Below, piece by piece: positions 43,914 through 52,443 of a stretch of 64,000 nt of DNA. The stretch is from Nocardioides immobilis. Lineage in GTDB: Bacteria > Actinomycetota > Actinomycetes > Propionibacteriales > Nocardioidaceae. Position numbers and translations under genes: made by a program. The DNA lies in assembly GCF_003515065.1 (NCBI RefSeq), contig NZ_QXGH01000042.1, forward strand, positions 1-64,000, written 5' to 3'. The notes under the pieces were generated by a model. That model was not told the origin of the DNA and searched no databases. It saw only the letters and a program-made list of their open reading frames with translations. The number at the start of each line of letters is the position of its first letter. Within the stretch, counting starts at the first letter, position 1.

Positions 43914-44799
43914 TTCGGTCTCCGTTCAGTGTGGTGGACACGCGGTCGAGGAAGTCAAGGACCACGCGCTCGAAGGCGTTCTTGCGTTCCTGCATCGCCC
44001 AGTGTCCGCAGTGCGGGAAGACGTGCAATTCGGCGTTGCGGATGTTGCGCAATGGATGCAACGCACCCTCCAACGGGGTGACCCGGTCGTCCCTGCCGTA
44101 GGTGAGCAGGGTGGGAGCGGCGATCTCGTGCAGTCGTGCCCAGATCGGCGTGCCCGGCGCCGGTTCGTCCGGAGCCATCGCCATCCGCATGAAGTCGCGG
44201 ATGAAGTCGACGCCGCCCGGAGCCGACGCCGCTGCCCACCGTTGCTCCACAAGCTCGTCGGTCAGGAAGGACTGGTTGCCCACCATAGAGCGCATCCACG
44301 TGGTCAGCCGCTCGCGCGTCGGGTCCTCGCAGAAGGCGATGAGCAGCTTGATCCCCTCGGTGGGGAGCGGCTGGAGCAGGGCCGGTGAGACCCCGCCCGG
44401 TCCCATCAGAACGAGGCTGGACACCCGGTCCGGGTGATCCAGGGTCAGCTGGGTGGCGACTCCCCCGCCCAGCGAGTTGCCGAGAACGGCAACCTTGTCC
44501 AGGCCGGCCGCGTCGAGCACTCGGACCACGGCCTCGACGGCGACCGCGAAGTACGGCGTCGGGAGATCGGGGCGGTAGCTCGCTCCGAATCCCGGGAGGT
44601 CAGGGATCAGGACGTCATAGCGTGCGGCGAACGTCGCGAGATTTCCGCCGAAGTTGGCCCATCCGGACACGCCGGGACCGGAGCCGTGCAGGAGGAGGAG
44701 CCCGTCGCCTGCTCCGGCTCGGTGGTAATGCATCGGGCGTGGGTCGTTGAGCACACGGCTGGTGGACTCGCGGGTGGGTTCCTCGGCGAGGGTCGTCAT
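43906..44799 (-). CDS. hsaD: meta-cleavage product hydrolase, HsaD-type
   Basis: A 297-residue C-C bond hydrolase of the alpha/beta fold. Oxyanion segment LLLLHGSGPGVSGW, nucleophile Ser109 in LGNSLGGGVAT, acid in TYGRDDRVTP and base His in PHCGHWAM. It would hydrolyse 4,9-DSHA, the HsaC product, to a hydroxyhexadienoate and a propionic-acid-bearing bicycle. ATG 44799 is chosen over a TTG at 44811 because GAGGAC lies six bases upstream. The start is eight bases past the hsaA stop, and the end overlaps hsaC by eight bases. Confidence 0.9.
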   Translation of the reverse strand: MTTLAEEPTRESTSRVLNDPRPMHYHRAGAGDGLLLLHGSGPGVSGWANFGGNLATFAARYDVLIPDLPGFGASYRPDLPTPYFAVAVEAVVRVLDAAGLDKVAVLGNSLGGGVATQLTLDHPDRVSSLVLMGPGGVSPALLQPLPTEGIKLLIAFCEDPTRERLTTWMRSMVGNQSFLTDELVEQRWAAASAPGGVDFIRDFMRMAMAPDEPAPGTPIWARLHEIAAPTLLTYGRDDRVTPLEGALHPLRNIRNAELHVFPHCGHWAMQERKNAFERVVLDFLDRVSTTLNGDRNA

Positions 44800-44807
44800 C
44801 GCAGTCC

Positions 44808-45992
44808 TCAAATCAGGATGCGTAGCGGCGGGGCTGGGTCGACGCCCATCTCGGTCAGCGCCGCTGCGTGATACGCACCGCCGGTGACGTGAATGGCGTG
44901 GTTGAGCCCCGCGTGCGCGTCGCGCCAGGACCGCTGCATCGGGTTGTCGGTGCGCAGGGCGTTGCCGCCGGAGCGGGCAAAGATCTGATCGGCCGCCATC
45001 ACGGCCCGCCAGGCGGCCCGCACCTGGTTGCGGCGGATCAGGGCGCGCTGCTCGAAGGTCACCACCTCGCCCGAGGCGGCGGTCTCGTAGGCGCGGTTAA
45101 TGCCGTCGAGGAGGTGTGCCCGCGAGGCGGCGATCTCGGCGGCGGCCTCGGAGATGGCGTGCAGGGTATACGGGTCGTCCTTGACCTTCACGCCATTGGC
45201 CATGGTGCGCTCAGACTGGTACTTGTAGTGCTCCGCGAGCAGACCCTCGCAGATGCCGATCACGGCGGAGGTGATGCCCAGCGGGAACATCGCCCAGAAC
45301 GGCAGGCGGTAGAGCGTCTCTGACCGGCCGGCGCGCTCGGCGGCGACCTCTCCCTCGGCGACCTCGTTGGCGTCGATCGTCCGGTACGACGGGATGAACG
45401 CGTCCTTGACCACGATGTCCTTGGAACCGGTTCCCTGGAGTCCGACGACATTCCAAGAGTCCTCCACGATCGTGTAGTCCTTGCGCGGCAGAATCACGTG
45501 CATGACCCTGGGCGGCATCAACGGCTGACCGTTCTCGTCGCCGACCATCGCCCCGAGGAAGATCCACTGGCAGTGATCGGTGCCCGAGGAGAACTGCCAG
45601 TTCCCGGACATGATGTAGCCGCCCTCGGTGGGCACCGCGACACCGCCAGCCATGTAGGGCGAGGCGATCCAAGTCGTCGGGTCCTCGCCCCAGACCTCCT
45701 TCTGCACCCGGCTGTCGCACAGGGCCATCTCCCAGGGGTGGACCCCGCCAACACCGCACACCCAGCCCGACGCACCGCAGTTCTTTGCGACCTCCAGAAC
45801 GGCCTGGGCGAAGTCGGCAGGGTGGGCGGCGTAGCCGCCGAAGTCCTCCGGCTGGAGCATCCTCATCACGCCGGCCTCACGGATCAGCGCCACTGACTGG
45901 TCCGACAGTCGTCCGAGTCGCTCGGTCTCGGCTGCCGCAGCCGCGAACTTGGGTCCGAGCTCCCGGACCTTCTGCACAACCTCGTGGACCAT
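44808..45992 (-). CDS. hsaA: flavin-dependent 3-HSA hydroxylase, oxygenase component, HsaA-type
   Basis: A 394-residue acyl-CoA-dehydrogenase-fold monooxygenase; the length equals the known HsaA. It uses reduced flavin from HsaB to hydroxylate the phenolic seco-steroid 3-HSA. Distinctive segments: EAGVMRMLQPEDFGGYAAHP, NCGASGWVCGVGGVHPWEMA, SGNWQFSSGTDHCQWIFLGA, VVGLQGTGSKDIVVKDAFIP and a C-terminal DAHAGLNHAIHVTGG. ATG 45992 with GAGGAG six bases upstream. A palindrome at 46027-46040 precedes it. First gene of hsaA-hsaD-hsaC. Confidence 0.92.
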   Translation of the reverse strand: MVHEVVQKVRELGPKFAAAAAETERLGRLSDQSVALIREAGVMRMLQPEDFGGYAAHPADFAQAVLEVAKNCGASGWVCGVGGVHPWEMALCDSRVQKEVWGEDPTTWIASPYMAGGVAVPTEGGYIMSGNWQFSSGTDHCQWIFLGAMVGDENGQPLMPPRVMHVILPRKDYTIVEDSWNVVGLQGTGSKDIVVKDAFIPSYRTIDANEVAEGEVAAERAGRSETLYRLPFWAMFPLGITSAVIGICEGLLAEHYKYQSERTMANGVKVKDDPYTLHAISEAAAEIAASRAHLLDGINRAYETAASGEVVTFEQRALIRRNQVRAAWRAVMAADQIFARSGGNALRTDNPMQRSWRDAHAGLNHAIHVTGGAYHAAALTEMGVDPAPPLRILI

Positions 45993-46026
45993 TTGTTCTC
46001 CTCAGGAAGTTCAACGCCGCTGCGGC

Positions 46027-46040
46027 GTGCTCTAGAGCAC
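46027..46040. promoter_or_regulatory. perfect palindrome GTGCTCTAGAGCAC upstream of hsaA
   Basis: A 14-base perfect palindrome 35 bases before the hsaA start codon, in a 108-base gap. Placed as an operator overlapping or just after the promoter. It does not match the AACnnGTT core usually quoted for KstR. Confidence 0.5.
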
Positions 46041-46100
46041 GACCATAGGAACCGCGTGCGCCTCGATCTGCTGCGTTTTCACTGATCGGGAGAGGGTTCC

Positions 46101-46382
46101 TCAGCCGTGTCGGACGGGTTGGGCGTCGAAGCGCACGGGCTGGGTGTCCTGCGCGACCCGGTCGTCCGGAGGTCCGACAGGCAGTTCCCCCGAGCGCACC
46201 GCATCGTCGATGGAGGCGCGCAGTTCACGGCACGACCGGTTCATGGCCCGCTCCATCACGCCGCCGGCCATCGCGAATTCGACGCAACGGCTGGAGTCAC
46301 CCCACTGGATAGCGGTATGGGCAAGGGTGTTCTTCTGGGCGAGGACGCGGCTCTCGCACGTCCGGCAGGTCACAGGTTCCAC
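46101..46382 (-). CDS. small Cys-containing protein between hsaA and kshA, function unknown
   Basis: A 93-residue protein starting at a GTG (46382) with GGAG seven bases upstream. The N-terminal half looks ordered and specific: EPVTCRTCESRVLAQKNTLA, HTAIQWGDSSRCVEFA, AMNRSCRELRASIDDAVRSG. Two Cys in CxxC plus two further Cys could bind zinc or an Fe-S cluster, although a CxxC pair alone does not prove this. Its place between the steroid oxygenase and hsaA genes suggests a helper, perhaps in electron transfer to KshA. I do not recognise a named family. Confidence 0.65.
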   Translation of the reverse strand: MEPVTCRTCESRVLAQKNTLAHTAIQWGDSSRCVEFAMAGGVMERAMNRSCRELRASIDDAVRSGELPVGPPDDRVAQDTQPVRFDAQPVRHG

Positions 46383-46407
46383 GGTTTTCTCCGCAACTTG
46401 TCCTTTT

Positions 46408-46435
46408 CGTGGAGCCGCGCTGCCGCGGCTCCACG
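46408..46435 (-). terminator. 12-base-pair hairpin after kshA
   Basis: CGTGGAGCCGCG and CGCGGCTCCACG pair perfectly around a four-base loop, starting nine bases after the kshA stop. There is no U tract in the leftward direction, as in many high-GC terminators. It separates kshA from the small gene at 46382. Confidence 0.65.
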
Positions 46436-46444
46436 ACTAGATGG

Positions 46445-47608
46445 TCACTTGTTCCCGGGAGCGGTGACCACCGTCCGGCCGGCGGCGAGGTTCTCCTCGA
46501 CTTCCTTCTCCCAGATCTCGTTGGCACGCTCGACGTCGATCTCGTACTCGAAGCGCTGCACCATCTCCGGCGTCACGTCCTCGACATCCACGTAGAACTG
46601 CTCGTACCACCGGCGCAGCTGGTAGACGGGTCCGTCCTCGTCGCAGAGCAACGGGTTGTCGATCTTCGCCTTGTTGCGCCAGATCTCGATGTCCTGGAGG
46701 AACCCGGTCTCGACGCCGCCCGCGAAGCCCGCGGCCATCTCGTTTGCCTGGTCCTCGGTGAACCCCTCGGGGTGCTTAACGCTGATACCCCACTGCAGCT
46801 GGAAGGAGGTCGGTGACACCGGGTAATGGCAGTTGATCAGCACGGCCTGGACATCGCCGAAAACCATCGGGGTAGTCTCGTAGTCGATCATGTAAGACGG
46901 ACCGAAGTAGGTCGCTTCGGCGCTTCCCGGACCGGTTGGTCCGCCTGCCTCACCGGAGGTGTAGATGTCGGCGTCCGCGCGGGCCTTGGTTTGCGAGTAC
47001 TGGGTGGCGATGTGGCCCTCGAAGACGTTGCGGAAGTAGACGGGAAACGCGTAGTGCACGTAAAAGAAGTGCGCCATGTCGACCACGTTGTCCACGATCT
47101 CGCGGCAGTGAGAGTTCTCGATCAGGACGGAGTTCCACGACCAGTCTGTCCAGGTCCCTTCGTTGAATCCGCGGATCTCGGGGATCGTCACGTCCTCCGG
47201 AGGAGGGTTGCCCTGCGGGTCATGCCACACGAATAGCTGGTCGTTGCGCTCCAAGGTCTGCCAGGTGCGGGTGCGCGCACGCATCGGGACTCGCTTGGCG
47301 TAGGGGATTCTCTTGCACTTGCCGTCGCCGCCCCAGCGCCAGTCGTGGAAGGGGCAGGCGACCTCGTCGCCCTTGGTCGTGCCCTGGGAGAGATCACCTC
47401 CCATGTGCCGGCAGTAACTGTCGAGGACCTTCAACTCGCCCTCGGAGTCGGTGAACACGACGAGCTTGGTGCCGAACGCCTCGATGCCGTGCGGTTTGCC
47501 GTCGCGGAAGGACTCGGCGAGTCCGATGCAGTGCCATCCGCGAGCGAAGCGGACCGGCGGGGCCGCCGACTCGATGGTGCGAACCTCGGGTTCCTGCGTT
47601 GCCGTCAT
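46445..47608 (-). CDS. kshA: 3-ketosteroid 9-alpha-hydroxylase, Rieske oxygenase subunit
   Basis: A 387-residue Rieske non-heme iron oxygenase. [2Fe-2S] ligands Cys66, His68, Cys85 and His88 (CRHMGG and CPFHDW). Mononuclear iron motif NVVDMAHFFYVHYAFPVYF gives Asn174, Asp177, His180 and His185. The C-terminal hydrophobic segments fit KshA closely. It puts a hydroxyl at C9 of a 3-ketosteroid, which with KstD opens ring B. It needs a reductase (KshB); the only candidate here, at 30192-31122, is broken. ATG 47608 with GGAGG six bases upstream. A hairpin follows the stop. Confidence 0.93.
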   Translation of the reverse strand: MTATQEPEVRTIESAAPPVRFARGWHCIGLAESFRDGKPHGIEAFGTKLVVFTDSEGELKVLDSYCRHMGGDLSQGTTKGDEVACPFHDWRWGGDGKCKRIPYAKRVPMRARTRTWQTLERNDQLFVWHDPQGNPPPEDVTIPEIRGFNEGTWTDWSWNSVLIENSHCREIVDNVVDMAHFFYVHYAFPVYFRNVFEGHIATQYSQTKARADADIYTSGEAGGPTGPGSAEATYFGPSYMIDYETTPMVFGDVQAVLINCHYPVSPTSFQLQWGISVKHPEGFTEDQANEMAAGFAGGVETGFLQDIEIWRNKAKIDNPLLCDEDGPVYQLRRWYEQFYVDVEDVTPEMVQRFEYEIDVERANEIWEKEVEENLAAGRTVVTAPGNK

Positions 47609-47808
47609 GATGGCCTCCGTCGTTATTCAGCGCAGTCGGTACGAGGTGACGTGGCTCACGCTCGCGCCGTTCAAGGTAGGAGCCTCGAGCTTCCGGTTCT
47701 GCTCCACTTCCGATCAGTGAGAAGAGGTTGTCCTGGGTCTCCCAGGCGACGAACGAGGCAACGCCGTCCGGGAGCAGGGACGGCGTGGCCTTGTACGCGC
47801 AGAGCTGG

Positions 47809-49401
47809 TCAGCGAGTGGCCACCTCGGGAGTCCGCGCGCCGCCCCGAGCACGTGCCATCGCCTTGGCGGCACGGTAGGCGAAGACCATGCCGGAGCCGA
47901 GCGGTGTGCCGGGGCCGGGGTACACGTGTCCGGCGACCGACGCGGCCGACCCGCCGGCGGCGTAAAGCCCGGGAATGGGCTGGCCGTCGGGACGCAGCAC
48001 CTCACCGTCGGTGCCGATCCGGGCGCCACCCTTGGTGCCGAGGTCGCTGAGGACTAGGCGCATCGCGCGGAACGGGCCGATCTCCAGCGGGATCAGGGCC
48101 GGGTTCGAACCGTTCCCGGTGCCGAAAAAGCGGCCGAAGTCGTCGATGCCCCGCCCGAAGTCGTCGTCGCGGCCATCGGCCGCGCCTTTGTTGAAGCGTT
48201 CGACGGTTGCGGCCAGGGTGTCGGCGTCGATGCCGAGCTTGCCGGCGAGTTCCTTGACGGTTTCAGCGGTGTGGAACCACTCCGAGTCTGCGGTGAACTC
48301 CTCCAGGACCAGCGGCGGCTCACAGATCCCAGGCGCTCCTGCGTCCCGGGAGTCGAAGACCCACCAGAAAGTGGCGTCGGCGCCGAGGCGGTGGACCTGC
48401 TCCAACAACTCGTGCCCCAACCGGTCGTACGGCAGCGACTCGTCAGCGAAACGACGGCCGTCGGTGCCTACGAAGATGCCGCCCTGCACGATCGGCAAGA
48501 AGGTGGCCCGGCCGGTCGGCATCACGATCCCGGGCGCCCACCAGGCTTCCTCGAGCAGGTCGATGTCCGCACCGACGGCCGTAAATGCGTCAAGGGCGTC
48601 GCCGGTGTTGATGCCGACTGGTGTTGAGGCGGCGCCACCACCGGCGATGCCCTGTAGGCTTCGGCGTCGCGCGTCGTCGGCGTCGTAGCCGCCGGCGGCG
48701 ACAATCACACCGAGACGGGCGACGATCTCCGCGCGCCCGGCCCGCACGCCGCACACGCGCCCGTTTTCATACACGAGGGAATCCATCGGGCACTCGATGC
48801 GGATATCGACGTCGGCACACCCATCAAGCGCCAACAGCAGCTGCGCAATCAGCGACTGGCCGCCGTGCAGTTCGGCTCGCGCAACGTCGCGGCCGAACTT
48901 GTCGGCGGCGGCGGTGGGCCGCAGCACGTCGAGGGCGGCGCCGAGGCGCGCCGACGGGATCGGGGTCGGCCCAATCGCGCGACCGGTTGGCTTCGCTCGT
49001 CCGGGGGCCTCGAAGTAGTCGGGGAACGACATCTTGTCGGCAAGGAAACCGGCCTCGTCGGCGAGGAAGGCGACCATCTCCGGTCCGGTCCGGACGTAGG
49101 CCTCCTGAAGATCGCGCGGCGTGCGGTCGCCGACGGTGGCGCGGAAGTAGGTCAGGCCAGTCTCGACGTCGTCCTCGACGCCGTCACGCTCGAGGATGTG
49201 GTTCCCGGGAAGCCACATCGCGCCACCGGAGTAGGCGCACGTCCCACCGAGGTAGGAGGACTTCTCCAGAACCAGGACGCAGAGTCCCGAGTTCGCGGCG
49301 GCGAACGCTCCGGTCAGTGCCGCCGCCCCCGAGCCGACGACGATGACGTCCACCTCGGCGGGCAAGGCTCGTGGGACATCGATTGCGCGTGACGCGGACA
49401 T
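47809..49401 (-). CDS. kstD: 3-ketosteroid delta-1-dehydrogenase
   Basis: A 530-residue FAD enzyme that introduces the C1-C2 double bond in ring A of 3-ketosteroids. FAD-binding VDVIVVGSGAAALTGAFAAA (residues 17-36), LEKSSYLGGTCAYSGGAMWL (45-64) and the C-terminal PIPGLYAAGGSAASVAGHVY, with PGPGTPLGSGMVFAYRAA closing the site. ATG at 49401 chosen because AGGAGG lies eight bases upstream. The open frame runs on to 50031, but that part is Arg-rich and antisense to another gene remnant. The direction is the same as kshA, 200 bases away. About 80 bases upstream CCGAGA...TCTCGG (49481-49502), containing GAGACTA, could be an operator. Confidence 0.9.
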   Translation of the reverse strand: MSASRAIDVPRALPAEVDVIVVGSGAAALTGAFAAANSGLCVLVLEKSSYLGGTCAYSGGAMWLPGNHILERDGVEDDVETGLTYFRATVGDRTPRDLQEAYVRTGPEMVAFLADEAGFLADKMSFPDYFEAPGRAKPTGRAIGPTPIPSARLGAALDVLRPTAAADKFGRDVARAELHGGQSLIAQLLLALDGCADVDIRIECPMDSLVYENGRVCGVRAGRAEIVARLGVIVAAGGYDADDARRRSLQGIAGGGAASTPVGINTGDALDAFTAVGADIDLLEEAWWAPGIVMPTGRATFLPIVQGGIFVGTDGRRFADESLPYDRLGHELLEQVHRLGADATFWWVFDSRDAGAPGICEPPLVLEEFTADSEWFHTAETVKELAGKLGIDADTLAATVERFNKGAADGRDDDFGRGIDDFGRFFGTGNGSNPALIPLEIGPFRAMRLVLSDLGTKGGARIGTDGEVLRPDGQPIPGLYAAGGSAASVAGHVYPGPGTPLGSGMVFAYRAAKAMARARGGARTPEVATR

Positions 49402-49675
49402 CGCGTGCTCCTCCTGTGCAGGTGCTTTCGGGCCGGACCGCGATTGGTCAACGGCGTCGTCGCTCCACCGGCGACGGCGCCCGAGACTAGGTCGACTCTC
49501 GGGGCGCTCTCGGCCAGGATTCCACTGAGCAGGAAGAGGTTTGTCGCCGCGCTCGCTTCTGAATAGCGTCGTTCGACCAACGCCGAAGGAGCACCTCCGC
49601 AAAGCCCCGCCAGCCCGTCCGTGGCTCGGCCCGGCCGCTACCCTGGCCGAGCCCGCGTCGTTAACCAACCGCATG

Positions 49676-51023
49676 GATGCCCGACGTCCTGATGGTCGGG
49701 TATCGCGTCGCTGGCGCGGCCGCCGCCGTCGCGGCCGACAGTTGGGGCGGACGTCCTGGTATTGGAGCGCGCCTCGGTAGGGGCCCCTGCCGCGGCCATG
49801 GTGGGCGGCTTCATATACCTCAGTGGCGGCACCGCGCTGCAACGCGCCTGCGGGTTCGACGACACCCCCGAAAACGACGTTCACCTTCCTGACGGCGGCG
49901 GTGGGCGCCGGCCGCCAATCGCGACAGGATCGCCTCCTACTCCGAGAGGAGTGTCGACCACTGCGGTTAGCTGGCGAAGTGCGGCGTCCCCTTCCGCGCC
50001 GCCTTCCACGACCAGCCCGCCTGGGAGCCACCCGGCGGCGAGGGGCTGACGTACTCCGGCAGCGAGAACGCCCATCCGTTCGCCGAGCTGATGCCGCCCG
50101 CGCCGCGAGAGCACGTCCCCCAGATGCTCGACAAGCGCACTGAGAGATGCGGCGGCGCTTTCATACTGATGTACACGCCGAGCAGGCCGGATAACGGAGG
50201 TGATGGTGCCCGCCTCAGGGTGGTCCTGGCCCCGGGCGAGTTCGCCCAGAACGCGACGATGGTTGAGCAGCGCTTTCCGGAGCTCAGCGGGCGTCCGAGG
50301 TCGCCGAGCGAGGAACACGACGGGCAGGAGATCCCGGCCGCGCAGTGGCTCGGCGCGGACGTCGCCCAAGTGGATCGTGCGAGGCGGTCGTGCCTTCCGA
50401 TCCAGGGTCTGATGGCCCGCGGCGTGTTGGTCGGACCTCAATGCCGTCATCAACGAGGACATCTACCCCAGTCGGATTGGCGACGCACTGATGCAGCACC
50501 ACGGCAGCCAGGCGTTCCTGGTGACGGACGAACACGCCGCCGAGAAGGCGGCGGACGGTCCACCCCGCGGCCGTGCTGGGCTCCCGCGACCTGCCCGAGT
50601 TGGAGGCGGAGGCCGGAATCCCTTCGGGCGAACTCGCGCACACCGTCGAGACCTACAATATGCACCCGCTGCCCGGGGTGCGGATCCATTGCGGCACAAG
50701 GCACCGCGCGCGCTCTACTGGCCGTAGACGGTCGCCGCGACGCTGACCACCGCGCCGCTGGATTCGTCGACGAGGCGCTCCAGGCGGCGTCGCAACGACC
50801 CGCCGAGCGACTCCGCGGTCTGCACCAGCGGCCAGGCCTCGGGCTTCCCGTTGGGCGGCGGGCCACGGATGTCGACGGCGACCCGGTCCCCGGGCTCTAC
50901 GCGGCCGGGCGCACGACGCCCGGGCTCGCCAGCCGCGGCTACGCGAGCGGCTGTTGGTTGGGCAATGGCAGCTTCTTCGGCCGACGCCCCGGCGCCACCG
51001 CGACCGCTGGTGACGGCGGCTAG
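49676..51023 (+). pseudogene. KstD-like flavoprotein, heavily frameshifted copy
   Basis: Pieces of a flavoprotein like the one at 20034 read in order across all plus frames: VGYRVAGAAAAVAADS near 49695, ASVGAPAAAMVGGFIYLSGG near 49770, TALQRACGFDDTPEND, PPAPREHVPQMLDKRTERCG near 50100, HHGSQAFLVTDEHAAEKAAD near 50500 and TTPGLASRGYASGCWLGNGS near 50915. At least five frameshifts are needed. Residue order and identity match the intact relative throughout, so it is a dead paralog and not an artefact of a wrong frame. Confidence 0.8.
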
Positions 51024-51103
51024 CCCGGCGCGGCAACGCCGTCCCGGTCCCGGCCATCGGGATCCATGCGGATGGTGGGCTGCCGCCTGCCTACCGTCAG
51101 GAC

Positions 51104-51670
51104 GTGACTGTGGCCCCTGAGAATCCCATGCCGAGTACCGAGCAGTCGGCAAACAACGCACTCGACTACCGCAAGACGCTCGCGGAGTTCGCCAGCGGAG
51201 TCACCGTCATAACAGGCGGCACGCAGGACGCGCCTCTTGGCTTCGCCTGCCAATCGTTCTCGTCGGTCTCGCTAGAACCGGCGCTTGTGATGTTCTGTGT
51301 CGACCGTGGGAGCAGGACCTGGCCGAACCTACGACCGTTCGGCCGGTTCTGCGTCAACGTCCTCGGAGAGCATCAGCAGGACGTCTGTTGGGCCTTCGGG
51401 TCGAAGGCGGGAAGTAAGTTCGACGCACTCGACTGGGAATGGTCGGCCTGGGAAACTCCCGCACTGCAGGGCGTCCTGGCTCGCATCCACGCCGACGTCA
51501 GCGCCGTTCACGAAGAGGGTGACCACGACATCGTGATCGGGCGGGTCGTCGCGCTCGAGCGAATGACCGACGGGCGCCGCCCTCTGGTCTTCTTCCGCGG
51601 CACTTTCAATATCGACGCCGACGCGACCGACGCGCGTCACACGTGGACGCTGATGGGCGGCTGGATCTGA
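51104..51670 (+). CDS. hsaB: flavin reductase, HsaB-type
   Basis: A 188-residue flavin reductase of the short FMN/NADH split-barrel family (YRKTLAEFASGVTVITGG, FACQSFSSVSLEPALVMFCV, RFCVNVLGEHQQDVCWAFGS, VIGRVVALERMTDGRRPLVF, FFRGTFNI). It supplies reduced flavin to HsaA. The gene is apart from hsaA and on the opposite strand. GTG at 51104 has AGGAC close by. An ATG at 51128 is the alternative. Confidence 0.88.
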   Translation: MTVAPENPMPSTEQSANNALDYRKTLAEFASGVTVITGGTQDAPLGFACQSFSSVSLEPALVMFCVDRGSRTWPNLRPFGRFCVNVLGEHQQDVCWAFGSKAGSKFDALDWEWSAWETPALQGVLARIHADVSAVHEEGDHDIVIGRVVALERMTDGRRPLVFFRGTFNIDADATDARHTWTLMGGWI

Positions 51671-51718
51671 ACCGGACGGCCCCGCCACACGACGGTTGTC
51701 AGTGACCGAGCAGCGGCT

Positions 51719-52354
51719 TCAGGTCACCGAGCCCAACTGATCGTCCTGTCCGCACCGGCAAGGACCGAGGATCAGGCGCACCGCCATCTTGATCTGCGCC
51801 TCACCCCGCTCGACGCTGGTCGCGTTGTTCGCGATGGCGATCAGGACCGACCACCACGCGTAGACAACCAGCTGTGCACGATCGTGGTGACTATCGACGT
51901 CGTCGTGATGTCCCGAGACCTCCAGGATCCTGGTGATCAGGGGATGCTGCTGCTGCGCAATCTCGGCCTCGGAATAGGAAAAGTAGGCGGTGTTCGCGCA
52001 TTGGATCATCGCCACCGCAAGACGCGGTCTAGCCAGGATACGGCGGGTCAACATCACCATGTGCTCACCGATGTCCGCGATGGGATCGGCGTGATCCCTC
52101 ACCTCCCAGGAAGCCGCGAAATGCCACAAGTGTTCGTACAGCAAGATCTCAAAGAGCTTCGCCTTCGACGGGAAGTAGCGGTAGAGGGTGCCAACCGCGA
52201 CGCCCGAGGCCTTGGCGATCTCGGTCATCTGCACATGCTCGAAGCCGTCCCGATCACCAAGCTGTGCAGCGACCTCTAAGACGCGCTGCCGCCGCTCGGC
52301 CTGCTCTAGGTTCTGAGCCTGTGCAGGCTCACGTCCCAGTGGAAGTCTGGCCAC
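51719..52354 (-). CDS. TetR-family transcriptional regulator
   Basis: A 211-residue regulator. The helix-turn-helix (RVLEVAAQLGDRDGFEHVQM, TEIAKASGVAVGTLYRYFPS) is at the N-terminus, followed by a helical ligand domain (AMIQCANTAYFSYSEAEIAQ). GTG at 52354 is preceded by GGAGAG; the open frame continues to 53074, antisense to nothing real but inside the IclR gene, so I cut it here. It converges with hsaB. In this setting a KstR-like repressor of steroid genes is a possibility, but the motif GTLYRYFPSK alone does not prove it. Confidence 0.8.
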   Translation of the reverse strand: MARLPLGREPAQAQNLEQAERRQRVLEVAAQLGDRDGFEHVQMTEIAKASGVAVGTLYRYFPSKAKLFEILLYEHLWHFAASWEVRDHADPIADIGEHMVMLTRRILARPRLAVAMIQCANTAYFSYSEAEIAQQQHPLITRILEVSGHHDDVDSHHDRAQLVVYAWWSVLIAIANNATSVERGEAQIKMAVRLILGPCRCGQDDQLGSVT

Positions 52355-52443
52355 CGTGCACTCTCCGATCGGACGTTCGTGTTGAGGGCCGGCACCGTCC
52401 CCGGCGTGGACCGCCGGGCTCTGCAACCGCCAGCGATAGCGTG

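Noticed and set aside
49402..50031. Extension of kstD to 740 residues
   Set aside because: Arg-rich and antisense to the flavoprotein remnant; the start at 49401 has a strong ribosome site.
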